Origin: Gnetum montanum
Taxonomy: Eukaryota > Streptophyta > Gnetopsida > Gnetales > Gnetaceae
Assembly: GCA_015680685.1 (NCBI GenBank)
Contig: MNCI01011925.1
Coordinates: 750,062 to 814,061 of the forward strand
Direction: 5' to 3'
Length of the DNA stretch: 64,000 nt
A model generated the notes under the pieces. It searched no databases and was not told where the DNA came from. It saw only the letters and a program-made list of their open reading frames with translations. This document shows, piece after piece, positions 12,040 to 23,980 of this stretch (the stretch's first letter is position 1; the number at the start of each line of letters is the position of its first letter). The translations under genes and the position numbers were made by a program.

Positions 12040-12830
12040 AGTGGTTAAAGAAGAGATTGAACAACTTCTAAAAGCTAGGTTCATCTATCCCATTGATCTA
12101 TCCCATTACTAATAGTGAATGGGTTAGTTCATTAGTCATTGTACCCAAAAAGGGAGGTAAATGGATGGTGTGTATATACTTTAGGCTACTGAACATGGTA
12201 ACATTTAAAGATCACTTCCCATTGTCATTCGTCGACCAAGTCTTAAATACCATTGCAAGGCATTTCTATTATAGTTTTTTGGATGGCTATAATGGATATA
12301 ATCAAATTCAAATAGCACCAAAAGACCAAGCCAAAACTACGTTCACAAGTCCTTGGGGGACATTTGCATATAAGAAGACATCGTTTGGCTTGTGCAATTC
12401 CCCAGCAACATTTCAACCTTTAGTTCTAAGTATCTTTTAGTAGCAAATAGGAAATGGTATGGAGGTCTTTATGGATAATTTCTCCACCTATGGAGTGGAC
12501 TTTGAACAAGCATTGGACTGATTAGAGTAAGTACTAAAACAATGTGTAGAAACTAACTTAAGGCTCAATTGGCAAAAGAGCCATTTAATGGTCCAAGAAG
12601 GCATTGTACTAGGACACAAGATTTCACAAATAGGGATAGAAGTAGATCCTAAAAATATTAAGGTCATCCAAGAAATCACTCAATAACCTGAAATTGTAAA
12701 AGACATATGATCATTCCTTGGACATACTGGCTACTATAGATGCTTCATTCAGAACTTTTCAAGGATTGTGAAACCTTTAGTAGAACTAACAAAGAAGGAT
12801 GTACCTTTTGAATGGACCAAGAAATGTGAG
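12040..12830 (+). pseudogene. Element 2 reverse transcriptase remnant
   Basis: RT motifs include WVSSLVIVPKKGGKW, FLDGYNGYNQIQIAP and GTFAYKKTSFGLCNSP (to 12440), then VFMDNFSTYG. The catalytic box is FMDN rather than FMDD (AAT at 12477-12479). A short tandem duplication of ATCTATCCCATTG at 12083-12107 shifts the frame at the start of the domain. Several in-frame stops follow. Inactive. Confidence 0.88.
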
Positions 12831-13275
12831 CTAGCCTTCTAAACCTTAAAATAGAAGCTTGTAGAAATGCCTATTCTATAAGCTCCTGACTGGTCCAAAC
12901 CATTTTACATAATGACTGACACATCCAACTTTGCCTTAGGAACTATACTTACATAGTTAGATGACCAAAAACATCCTTATTACATTGACTGTGTAAGTCA
13001 AAGTATCACTAGTGAACAACTCAATTACACCACAATGAAAAAAGAGTTAATGGTTGTGGTGTTTATACTAGAAAAATTTAGGCATTATGTATTAGGCTAT
13101 AAGATATTTGTACATATGGATCATAATACAATTCGATTCCTAATGAATAAACCAATGGTGAGCCCTTGCATCATACAATGACTCATGATCTTACAAGAGT
13201 TCAATCTTACAATGATTGATTGTAAAGGCATTGAGAATGTTGCTGCTAATCATTTATCTTAGTTGCGATGGGACA
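12831..13275 (+). pseudogene. Element 2 RNase H remnant
   Basis: Translation follows the RNase H of element 3 with many stops. An aspartate-containing start region near 12910 (MTDTSNFALGTIL) is followed by a KELMVVVF-like segment near 13045. The end of the domain reads like IENVAANHLS (13230-13260). Confidence 0.7.
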
Positions 13276-13429
13276 ACAAAGAGGATGAATATCCAATTTT
13301 TGATCTTTTCCCTGATGAACTCCTCTTTGCAGGTATGATAAATAATCACTTACCCATTAACACAAATTGGTATAGTATCATTCTCACTTATCTACTTACA
13401 CAAGAAACACCACAAGGGGTAGACATTAA

Positions 13430-14640
13430 AAAGAAATAATAATTTCTTCATCAAGCTAAATATTTCATGGAAATCAATGGACACCTTTATAAGGTATGTC
13501 TTGATGGCTTGGTTTGATGGTGTGTTCCTGATGTAGATCAATTGCAAGTTCTCCAAGATGCTCATGAGGGCCCTTGTGGGGGTCATTACACAAGAAGATG
13601 AATAGCCATAAAAATCTTACTTATGGGATATTATTGGCCTACATTGTTCTCAGATGCTCATCATTTCATCCAATCTTGTGAGTGCTACCAATGTGTTGGG
13701 GAAATAACTACTAGAATGGAGGATCTGCAATAATGGATTCAACCTTTAAAACCCTTCGACATATGGGGAATTGATTTTATGAGGCCTATTGCACCAATGT
13801 CTAATGGAAAAGCCTACATTGTTATTGCTATTGACTATTTTACCAAGTGGGTAGAAGTAGCCGCTATTATAGACTATACATCATCTACTAGTACATGATT
13901 TGTTCAACAAAAAATCATAAATAGGTTTGGCACGCCTCATGCACTTATTTCTGATAATGGTACATACTTTACAAGTTTTACTTTTTGAAGTTAATGCAAT
14001 GCTTAGGATTTGAGCACAAATTGACTGCACCAGATCATTCTCAAGAAAATGGTCAAGCCAAGGTCACTAATAGGGAGATCACAAAAATATTGACACAAAC
14101 CATTAGCAAGTATAGGCAAGACTTGAGCACCAAACTGAATGATGCTCTTTGGGCATACTGCTCCACATGGAAACTCCCTATAGGCTACTCTCCCTATGAG
14201 TTAGTGTATGGTAAACTTCCAATGCTTCCTATTCAAGAGAAGCTTCGTACACTATTCACAACATGTGACCTTAACCTTGACCTCAATCTAGCACAAAAAG
14301 AATGGCTAATGAACCTTAACTTGCTAGATGAAAACCAATTAGCCACCTTGTCATTTAACAAACTGCATAAGGCCTTTAACAAACAATGTCATGACCTAAG
14401 GGTTAGGAAAGTCAAATACCAACCGCGAGATAAGGTTCTTTGTTGGAATCCCACACATGTACCCCAACAAATTAAATTTCAAACAGTGTGGAAAGGACCT
14501 TATATCATTCACAAAACTTTTTCTTCAAGGGCCATGATGATCTACAAACCTGAAAGCTGAAATAAGAAGTTATTAGTCAACATCCAGCAAACCAAACCCT
14601 TTCATGAGCCTAAAACAGCTATTACTAAGACTACCTCTGT
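13430..14640 (+). pseudogene. Element 2 integrase remnant
   Basis: The zinc-binding region near 13560-13700 keeps GGHY and C-x2-C. The core begins with WGIDFM (first Asp kept, about 13765) and has ISDNGTYF (second Asp kept). The acidic third residue is changed: NGQAKVTNREI has lysine (AAG at 14060-14062) where the family has glutamate. The long open part 13985-14560 then covers the core end and a C-terminal domain with a YQPRDKVLCWNP-like segment. No chromodomain is visible. Strand transfer would be lost. Confidence 0.88.
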
Positions 14641-16615
14641 TGGTGGACAACCTTGCTCATTATTTCAGATCTCCCCCTTCCAATTCAGTTGTGGGGGAGA
14701 TGGCCACCAATGCTAACCATTCTAAGCCCTCAATTCCTTTGCCTTTTTTGTTTTACACATTTTTGTTTTACATATTTTTCATCTTTACTTATTTTTTTTT
14801 TCACACCATTGTTAACATTTTTACTGTTTCTTTGTTTGATTTATTCTTATTCATCACATAATAAGTGCTCATGATGGTGGGTTGTATTATAATAAGTGTT
14901 GATTGCTAATGTTTTTTTTTACCTTTGACCTTTAGTGTTGATGCTAAGATATGGTTTTTTTTTTATAAAACAGGCAATGAGTCCACGTCAGCCAATTATC
15001 CATGCAACTCTATGGTCTCCCTTGTTTTGAAAATGTACTATCCCTTTTCTAAAAAAAATTATTAATGAATTGGTGCCTTAGTACTCTTCAAACCAAGGAA
15101 AGATTCAAATGGATGGAAAAGGGTGTGACCTCAAGGGGTTCCGATGCATTTGTGCTGGCTATTCTCTTAGGTACTTGGATTTTTTTCATAGGTTTTCCAC
15201 CATCCCACTCTTGAATGAATATTAGGAAGTTGACTAAATCAAATAATTCTTTGCATGATGTGGTTCTCATAAAAAAAATAATTGGTGAGAATTCAAAGCA
15301 CACCCCTTAGACATAATAAAGAAACATGGGCTACAAGCACTAGTTATGGCACTAGAAAGACATGTTACCCATGCCTGAAGGTTCCCTCTAACTAAGGCCC
15401 TTTCTCACTTCCTAATTCTTCTCTTGTTGGGATGGTGGTGGCTCTGTGGATGCATTCTTGTTACTTCGAGAGGATGGGTTGGCCAAGTGTGTTGATACGA
15501 GGCCACTGGATGTGGATAGTTGAATATGGATTTGGATAGAATTTTATTAAGTCACCTTAACCACATATTACACAAGGTAATTTATACCACCTTAATTTTG
15601 GGACTCAATCCCATTCTCTCCCCTCTTTCTATATTTCTTTCCACATTCCACCTCATTGCTAGTTTTACAATGAGTCTATATCTTAGTTGATGCATTGTTA
15701 ATCTTCGGTAAAACACTTTTGGGTAAGTTTTTAACCATTATTTCCATATGTCATTCCAAGAGCCTACGGACTCTTTGGTTTGTAGGTTTGTCAAGGCATT
15801 CAAGGCATGAGCTTGCTTTGGGGAGGACCCATAGGCATTCCTTTTTGATGCAATTGTTAAGCTCTTTCTCATCAACATTTCTTGCAATCAACTATTTCTC
15901 ATTCCCCCAATCAATGACATCCATTTTTGCTTTTTTTTATTGGCTTCACCATTTTTTTTCTCTTATCTTTCTTGTTCTTTAAAATTTTTCCACCCTATTA
16001 CTACCAGAGGTTCGCTCTTAGTTGTGGGGGCCCTATCACAAATTTTTTCCATTCCATAATTATCTTACCCCTACACCTTGGGTAGTTATCAGTCATAAAC
16101 CTCTAACCCAGTATTTGCCATACCCACCACCTAGCCATTGTGCTTTATATTGAGGCAAGCTATCAGTTGCATTAGGTTTTATCTACCCTTGCTAATCCGT
16201 GAGTGTGTTGTGTGTGTAGATGGTAATTACTCTAATAATTGACTAGGATAAGAGGGAGCACTCAAAATGGACTAGAGCTGGAGCATTTACGCAAAGAACA
16301 AGTTTGGACATGTAGCTATGGATGACCAATGGTGTGCACAATTTTGACATCGACAGCAATGTGCCTCATTTTCTCTCTCTCTCTCTCTCTCTATTCCTCC
16401 AAATTATTAAATGAGGATCTAGATGTCACCTATTTACAGTGTTCACCACAATGGGCATGAACACCAATGATGTAAGATATTTGTCAATCTGTTCCCTGGG
16501 CACTCTAAGTCTGTCATCCCATGTCATCGTTAGTCTTCATTTAGTCAATAATCCCATACCTTCCCAATATTATGTAAGGAACTCAAGGACGAGTTTTCAT
16601 TCAGTTGTGGGGGTA
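14641..16615 (+). other. Element 2 3' spacer between pol and LTR
   Basis: About 1.98 kb, T-rich, without a large open frame, but partly conserved with elements 3 and 4. It carries three copies of the purine-rich motif AGTTGTGGGGG (14686-14697, 16019-16030, 16602-16613). It also has a conserved block GCTTTGGGGAGGACCCA at 15815-15831 and a (TC)n tract at 16372-16392. A 95-codon open frame at 15695-15982 with a hydrophobic tail overlaps the conserved block. The position matches where Athila-type elements carry an env-like frame, but nothing here proves coding. Confidence 0.7.
16602..16613 (+). promoter_or_regulatory. Polypurine-tract-like motif before element 2 3' LTR
   Basis: CAGTTGTGGGGG lies two bases upstream of the LTR start (TGATGAG at 16616), the place of the plus-strand primer in LTR retrotransposons. 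The G run is short and flanked by pyrimidines, so this is an inference from position and from conservation in element 3. Confidence 0.6.
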
Positions 16616-17437
16616 TGATGAGTCGCGATATTGGGGCCACGATATTCTGTCTGCAATATCGGATCTTGCCATGCAATATCATACATCTGATATTAGGACC
16701 TATCTCATTGCCTATAAATAAGAGGTGGGTGTACTTGGTTTGGTAGTTATTTCTTAGTCCCTTACCCGAACTCTTACAGTTTCTTCCTCTCAGAGGTAGA
16801 ATTATTTCTGAGTGTTAGTCATAAAGTGAATGGATCTTTATTTGAGCATTGTGTACCTGAGCACACCTTGTGTTTAGAAATAAAGATGAACTTTGTGATA
16901 AACCTTGCACCATTCAGAATAGCTTTTCTCTCACCCTTATTGCTATTTATATTTCTTTAATGCTTTCATTAGTTAATTAATGTTGCTTTTATTGATTCAT
17001 TAATTTACACTAGTAAGCACACTCAGTACGATCACTTTGAGCATGCATGGAACACTTGGTAACCTGGTAACGATTAGCATTTGGTAATCCTAGTAGTGTT
17101 GCACTGATCCAGGATGTGTACAAAAAGTGAGAACAAATGCTAGTGTTAGGACTAGTTAGAACCTAGCTAATTAGTTTATTTAAATTAGTTATTCAATTAA
17201 TTCACTTCTTCCCTCTTTAGCACCAGGACATAAAACATAAAAAGCATAAAAATCATATACCTCAAGTTTACTTAGCCATACAATCATGCCATACGAGTAA
17301 GCTTAGGAAGACAACGATCGCCTAACCCATCCTTGTTCTATGAAGGTGCATAAGCACTTAGTCCTTGGAGTTCAACTGAATCACGCATAACACTCGTATT
17401 CGTATGGTTGAGCATAGGGGTACCTCGCCACTCATTA
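16616..17437 (+). repeat. Element 2 3' LTR (822 bases)
   Basis: Starts TGATGAGTCGCGATATT and ends GGTACCTCGCCACTCATTA, the last bases decayed from TCATCA. A TATA box (16713-16720) and an AATAAA signal (16879-16884) sit where they do in element 3. The first 80 bases contain several GATAT/ATATC half-sites. Downstream sequence GTAGC would be one target duplication copy; the partner is lost. Confidence 0.9.
16713..16720 (+). promoter_or_regulatory. TATA box in element 2 LTR
   Basis: TATAAATA in the context CCTATAAATAAGAGGTGG, conserved at the same LTR position in the other elements. Confidence 0.75.
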
Positions 17438-20400
17438 GTAGCCTAGAGCCAACTTATAATGTTTTTCAAATACGAGGAAAGAAACATTGTTGTTTACATG
17501 AAATTCTATATCTACTTTTATGTATTTAATTATTTATTGTTCATAGGTCAAGAGATAGCTTCTCTCTTTTTCATAGTTGTTTGCATTTGAAATAGAGTGC
17601 CTCTATTTTTAACGTGTTTACATTGTTACATTTTTACATGAATTATGATAATTTAGACATCTTTTGAAGGGGATTAATCCATCAAATGTTTATACTTATG
17701 CAAAGGGAAATCAAGGTGCTTCTAACTCGTAGCTATGTTCTAAGTTGTTGCAACTAACATCTGTTAATGTCAACCTTGCCCATGCTAAGCATGGAGCCAT
17801 GAATTATTATTCCAATCACTAGGGTATGATCTCATGATTTAAATAAGGGTAGTGTCAGTGATAGATACCATGCAGCCTTTAAATTATTATCACTTATCAA
17901 CAATTACTAGTTTCCATCAAGTTTACTCTTTAATTTTTTAGGCTCCCTCTTAGTTTGTGAACCATGTTTCCTTATTCTAATTTTAATCTAGATTAATCTC
18001 GATGGGCCCCAAGGCCCTAAGAAACATCATAAGCATAGAAATTTAATCTAACTCATTTAGAAAAACCTAAAATAGTCTACAATGCTATCATACCAGCACT
18101 TCCACCCCTCTGTATTTCCATTCCTTTACAAATTCTACCTTTAACAAAACAGTAACTATTCATAGCCAGTGCATGGGAGGGGTTGTAATGGTGACAGCAC
18201 CAAGTGGCCGATGCATAGCCTTCAATAGCATTGTTAGGTGATTGTAGACAGTAATGTAGTAGCAAGTTGCAGCAATGTGATGTACAACAACTGCAGCAAA
18301 TGATGATCGGTGGCAAGTTGCAGTAGCATGACATGCAGCAACTACAGCAAATAATGGCAAATGTGTCTGCATGCATCAGTGGGCACCATTGGCAAGTTTC
18401 CCTAGCAGCACACTACACACAAATAGCGATGGCATAGAAGCATACACTACAATGATGTTAGCTACACATCAAAAGCAGTAGGGAGAATAAGGTTCTATTT
18501 TTTCTCTTCTACCAGTGCTACTATTTCACATCTCTCAAAAGTAACATGCAGACAGTGTAGCGCACATGTACAATAAGGGTTGTGAAGGCACCACTATTTG
18601 GTGTGCATGCCGCATCAAACAATGGTAGTACATGTGATGGCAGTAGCATGTGAGAGGCCTCCTTCTATGCCAACAATGGTAGACAGCACCACAACAATAG
18701 ACAGATCAACTATCTAGCCAACAACGGTAGAACAATTCTCTCTCTCTCCCTCTTCGGTGGTGGCCACAGTTTTCCTACCCAACAGTGAGCACATTCCAAT
18801 AGCTACACTAATGACAACAATAAGAGATTAGAGAAAAGTTTAAATTTACTAGTTACTTACTATATTTTCAGAAAGTCTTAGAATTCAATATAGTTATTCA
18901 ATTCAAGTCTTCCCATTTTTCAGTTTCATTCACTATTTTGAAATGTCACATAGCCCTTTTCAGTTGAGACTATTCTTGGGTTTCCATACCCATCGAGAGA
19001 TGCCTTAGGCGATAGTTTTCTTAAACAATTTTTTTTCCTAAGTGTTGGTGTTTCCAAAATTTATGCATCAACAACATCACCCATGAATGGGCCTTATCCT
19101 TTCATGATGAGAATGTAACTGAGAATAAACTAAAACTAAAGTTAAGTAACAATTCTTATTAATTACTAAGATTATGTCCCCTTTCAAACTCCCTCATCAA
19201 TCATGTCCAACACTGCAAGAGGTTTTGCTGTGTCGTGTGTCTATTTATTTTCCTGTGTTTATAGTTGTGCTTTTATATTCATTCATAGCTTTTCGAAACC
19301 CTCACATCATTATCACTAACCTTTACATCATCCTCATCTCTTGCTCTTAGTTGGAGTTAGCCGAGCCTGAGACCAAGTTTTGGAATGTGAGCCTGTATAT
19401 GCTTGATTTCTCTTTAGTGGAAATCTTGTCTTTCTTGTTGTCACTATTATCTAGATAGGGTTTTCACATTTTATTTTGTTTCTTACGCTTATTTTATCTA
19501 TGTTCATAAGCTTTGGGAGAAATAGAGAAAAATGGCAAAGGACTAAGAAAAGTTGTTGTTTGTTGAAGTGTTGTTACTAATTCTTTTTTAGAAGGTGAAA
19601 AGTTTTCAATTTATTCCTTCTATGAACCTCTTTAACTAAAATTTGAACATTTGGCTTAACATGCAATGATCATAACTCATGGTTATAGCCTGCATTTGGT
19701 ACATAAGCATGGTTCTACATAGTATCCACATGGAAAGTACTAAGATATAAATAATTCATTTTGAAGCCTCTTTTGTTGGATGTGAGGGAAACAAGGCATC
19801 ATGCCTATTCATAGCTATTGCATTAGTGAGTTTCTTTTTGTATGAAAATTCAAAGAATATGCCAAGTTTTCATGCTAAAAACCTATTTCAATGATGTTAG
19901 TATTGGTTTGGATGCTTGGCCAATGCGTTTATTCAATGTCTTAATGAACACTAAGCAAAGAATGCAATTCGCAAGTAATATTGTATAAAAAAATGGCTGC
20001 CTACAACAAACAGAAGGGGAGATGGAATAGGATTGAAGAGGATGTTGGGTTTGCCTTGGGCATGAAATAGGAGGGAAATGTAACTTAGGATAGATAGGAA
20101 TTTGTAGGATTTTTTTGATTCTTTCTCTACATGCTAAGAAGCTTTCAGAGGATGAAGGAGCTAACTATGATAAAGCTGTAGTAGGCTTTGGTAGCTTAGA
20201 TGTTTGCAAATGTGTTAGTTGTTGTAAAATGATTTAAAAATAATTCTTGACCTTTTTTCTCATATTTTAACTCTTTAATTACTCACTCTTAAAAGTATTA
20301 GTACATAACAGATTTTAACAGTTGTTTTCTATGCTTAAAGAAATAAAAAATAAAAAATAAGAAAATATAAATAATAAATAATAAATAATAAGCCTTCTGA

Positions 20401-20890
20401 CTTNGCTCTTCTTTGGTTCCATTCTCATTATTTTCCCCATCCTATACCCCTCCTTTTCAATATTAGTGTTTTTTGTTGCTATGTGCAAATCACTGCTTGG
20501 TGTTATTCTTTGCAACTTATTGTTGTGCTTGGTATTATTATCTACAACATATTGTTGTGGGATTTTTTTTTCTATTGCTACTAATAGTACTTGTTGTCTA
20601 CAAGATTTTGATCTACCTATTGTTGCTGCTATGTATTACCGCCATGGTTACTTGCACCTATTAATGAATCTGTCAAGTTCTTTTATTTTCAAATCTAATG
20701 TTCTTTAAAACTATTGGTCATGTTCCTTTCAAATATAATGTTCTTTTAAATTATCATTCATGTTCCTTTCTCCCTAAGACTATTCTTAAGATAGTTGTGC
20801 CCATAAACAAGGCACCCTAGGCAACAACCTTGCAAAATCATGTTCTATCAAGTGTTGTGAATTAATTTGCATTGGGGCATCAACATGGGT
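17438..20890 (+). repeat. Long non-coding repeat unit A
   Basis: Near-copy of unit B (26793-31286), in the same order and orientation. The first 327 bases look like the tail of an element body. At 17765 an LTR-like start (TAATGTCAACCTTGCCCATG, compare TGATGTCAACC elsewhere) opens a segment that ends at 19070 with TTATGCATCA. A second end-like segment closes the unit at about 20890 (GGGGCATCA). No conserved coding frame is present. Relative to B it lacks about 650 bases near 18145 and about 220 bases at the single N at 20404. Confidence 0.75.
20404..20404. other. Single N inside repeat unit A
   Basis: Unit B has about 220 bases (about 30587-30805) exactly where unit A has this one N, so the N probably stands for an unresolved or collapsed stretch, not for one base. 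Confidence 0.7.
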
Positions 20891-21750
20891 CCAATAAAAC
20901 AAGAGTTGTTTAGCACCTCAAGCACCCTTACTTATTTCAATGCATGTTATTAGAATAAATAATAAATAACATAATCCAAATTTATAAAAAGATGTAAAAT
21001 ATGATAATGAAGAATATTTATATAAGAGAGTATAAGTTGTTGACTGGTTAGTTTGGTTGCATAGCTTTATATTCATAGGTGTTTGGTTGAAAGCCCAACA
21101 CACCCCTATGCACTTGGCTAATGTATAAAAGATCATCATTGAAGTCATAATGGGCAATGTATAAAGGAGGAATTCATAGTTCTCACCTCAAGATGAGCAA
21201 AAGCCTAACTTGTCTCAAGAGGGTTGGTGGATGAATGAAAGCCTAACCTCTTTGAGTGGTTGTGCCCAAGCTTGAACCCAAACATTTAATTGTAGAAACA
21301 AGCACCTTACCATCACTCCTTATATTGAACATTATATATCATAGCAAAAATAAAAATAAACTTTGAGAATTATAGAATTTATATGTTGATGCTAAAAATA
21401 ATTAAGTAATGGCAAATGTGCATATTTTTATCAAACCATAATTAAATAGCAAATGTACATTCTCTTTTTTTTCTTAGCAAACTATCAGACTTACAACTTG
21501 TTAACCAAAGGATAAGGCTACACCTATAAGTGCCACAAATGTAAACTTAAACCACCTTTACTATTAACTTCAGCTACAATGCTAGAGGATCCATCATGTA
21601 ATGAAGTCAAAACTAAGTAGTGGTGATTTACATGTTAAAAAATGCTAAACAATGGATGCTAAGTGGTGGCTAGCATCCCTAGTTGGTTGATAATATACTT
21701 GGTAGAAATCTAAGAAATAAAAGCCAAAAATGGTTCACTTTAAAAATTTT
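20891..21750. other. Unassigned AT-rich sequence
   Basis: No gene, and no clear similarity to the repeats on either side, was seen. Confidence 0.4.
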
Positions 21751-23476
21751 CGATGTTAACCTTGCCCATGCTAGGCATGGGGCCATGATTTACTAGTCTA
21801 ATCATTAGGAAACATGAATCATGGACTACATTTATATGAAGCCCAACGTAAGCTATCTACACTTACACCATGGAAACCAACATAGGGATTAAAAAGGAAA
21901 ATTAAAAAAAAAACCTATGGTTCCTCAGTTTTATAATAATAATATTTCAATAGATACATAGTCAAACATCATACATAGTTTGATGAAACGTATACTTTGC
22001 TAACATGACATGATAGAAAGATTACTCAAGTTTACAAAGATGTCATATTAGTATATCTTTTAGGATCAAACTTGTGTCCTACAAATCATAAACTGCTCCA
22101 TGTGAACAATGCCTCATTAATACCATGCTTAAAGTGTAGCTCTAACTAGAACTTGAGTAATGGGATACACCCAAACATCAAAGATATTGATAAGTGATCT
22201 TGAACTAATTTTAAATTTCCTTTTACAAATATGTTTTTTCTTAAATTCATAATGCAATATTCTCTACTAAATAAATATGCTACCACTTTTATGGTTTTGT
22301 GCTCTTATCCCTAAAACCAACACTTTAATTTATAATGAGATTATCTATAACACATGTTTGCTATAGATTAGAAGAAGTCTTTATCCTTTTATGGTTTTCT
22401 TAAATAAAAACAACTAAATTAACATTAGTACTTACATTTACGTCGACTATGATGGCATTCATGATGGGGAGTGATGGGCAGGCATTACATGGGACATGGT
22501 TATAGTAACTAATGTAGTGGTGGTCATGGCAAGAGTTAAATAATGTCCCAAGTGATGGGCATTCAAAGTAGGTGGGTGGTGCAATTGTGCACATGGTGAT
22601 GACAACAACTATAAAAATGAAGGAACAATAGCAAGCAAGGATTGTCTAGGAGTCTCCCCTCTGACTCTCAACACCAATCAAGGTATTGATGGGTACTGAG
22701 CGACGATAGGCAAACCATCTATCAAGCCTCCCCTTTTCCAAGAGCAACTAGGATCATCAATCTTCCCTCTTCCAATCAACAAAAGACAAGCCTTTCAGCT
22801 AATAGTTAATGGGTGATCACTAGTAGATGCATGGTAGAGGATAGTAGTAGCAAGCATGGGTGTTAGCAGCATTGGCTCTAAATGACATGTGGCAGGGGAC
22901 TAGTAGTAGGTGTGAGCATCAGTAGGAGTAGCAACACAGGGTTCCTATCAATAGCAAGCACATGATAGGAAGTAGATGCATCAACTATCCATCAGTAGGG
23001 CTAATTAGGAAACTAGTAGAAGATGGTTCCTTTTTCTTTTACATAGCAGTAGGCAACCTTCTCTCTCTTTGTGCATAGCAAACATGCGCAACAGACGGTG
23101 ATAGTTACTACTGCATGTTGGAGACGTGTCTGTAACACATAGAGTGGATAGCAATGGCATATGTCTCTCTCCTCCCATCCTAGCAAGTCGCAATAGATAG
23201 AACTATGAACTGCACTACTAGGTGGTGTGCATATAGTGTCAGACTATAGCAAACATTGTAGTGACATTATTCACGCATCAGAAGTGGTGAGGCTTCTAAG
23301 GTTCTATTTCTCTCTTCTCGCTAGTGTTACTGCTACGCATCTCTTAGAAACAACACAGTATTTAGTGTGGTGCACATTCACGGTAAGGGCTGTGACTATG
23401 GCACCATCAAGTGGCATGTGTACAATGTTAGATGATGATAGTATACGTAATAGTGGCAATGTGCAAGGGTCTCCCT

Positions 23477-23529
<53 letters not shown>

Positions 23530-23980
23530 ACAACCACAACTACTGTAGCAGTGGCAACACATCCCTATGCATAGCAAAGGTTTTTGTCCTTGCTATGACA
23601 AGGGTACTTTGTTAGGCAACAACTGCAAACAATAGCGATTGGTGGTAAAACAAGTCTCTTTCTATCTCCCTCTCTTGGTGACTATGAGTAGTGTCGATTG
23701 TGGTAACGTCTATGACAACAAGACTGCATGAACTGACAGCAACAACAAGGACAGGGAAAATTTATTTATTTTTGGTTAAATATTGTATTTTTATGAAATC
23801 TTGAATTTCAAAGATAATTACTGTAAGTCTGATTTTTCAATTTAATTTATTGAAACGTCACATAGCCCTCTCAAGCTAAGACTATTCCTAGGTTTCCGTA
23901 CCCATACAGAAGGCATCCTAGACAATAGTCTCCTAAAATGAGTTTTTCTCAATGTTGGTACATCCAAAATTTATGCATCA
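21751..23980 (+). repeat. LTR-like repeat of the TGATGTCAACC family
   Basis: Starts CGATGTTAACCTTGCCCATG and ends ATCCAAAATTTATGCATCA. The first 690 bases match 53742-54430. A roughly 0.7 kb part present in the 53742 copy is missing, then similarity resumes through 23980. It contains a (TC)n tract at 23482-23525. It looks like a large LTR with an internal deletion; no target duplication is evident. Confidence 0.7.
23482..23525. repeat. (TC)n microsatellite
   Basis: Pure CT run within the LTR-like repeat. Sister copies have a (TC)n tract at the same place (25783-25817, 32605-32629), so it is ancestral to the family and varies in length. Confidence 0.9.

Larger units (their letters stand above)
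9751..17437 (+). mobile_element. Element 2: 5'-truncated Ty3-type LTR retrotransposon
   Basis: Plus-strand relative of element 3. It begins abruptly inside gag at 9751, at the position equivalent to about 43934 in element 3, directly against the LTR end of element 1. It runs through gag, protease, RT, RNase H, integrase and a 1.98 kb 3' spacer to a 3' LTR at 16616-17437. All coding parts have stops and frameshifts. The missing 5' LTR and N-terminal gag are probably the result of element 1 insertion followed by deletion. Confidence 0.9.

Noticed and set aside
23227-23574. 115-codon frame with a serine-leucine repeat
   Set aside because: The repeat is the translation of a (TC)n microsatellite, and the frame is not shared by sister copies.
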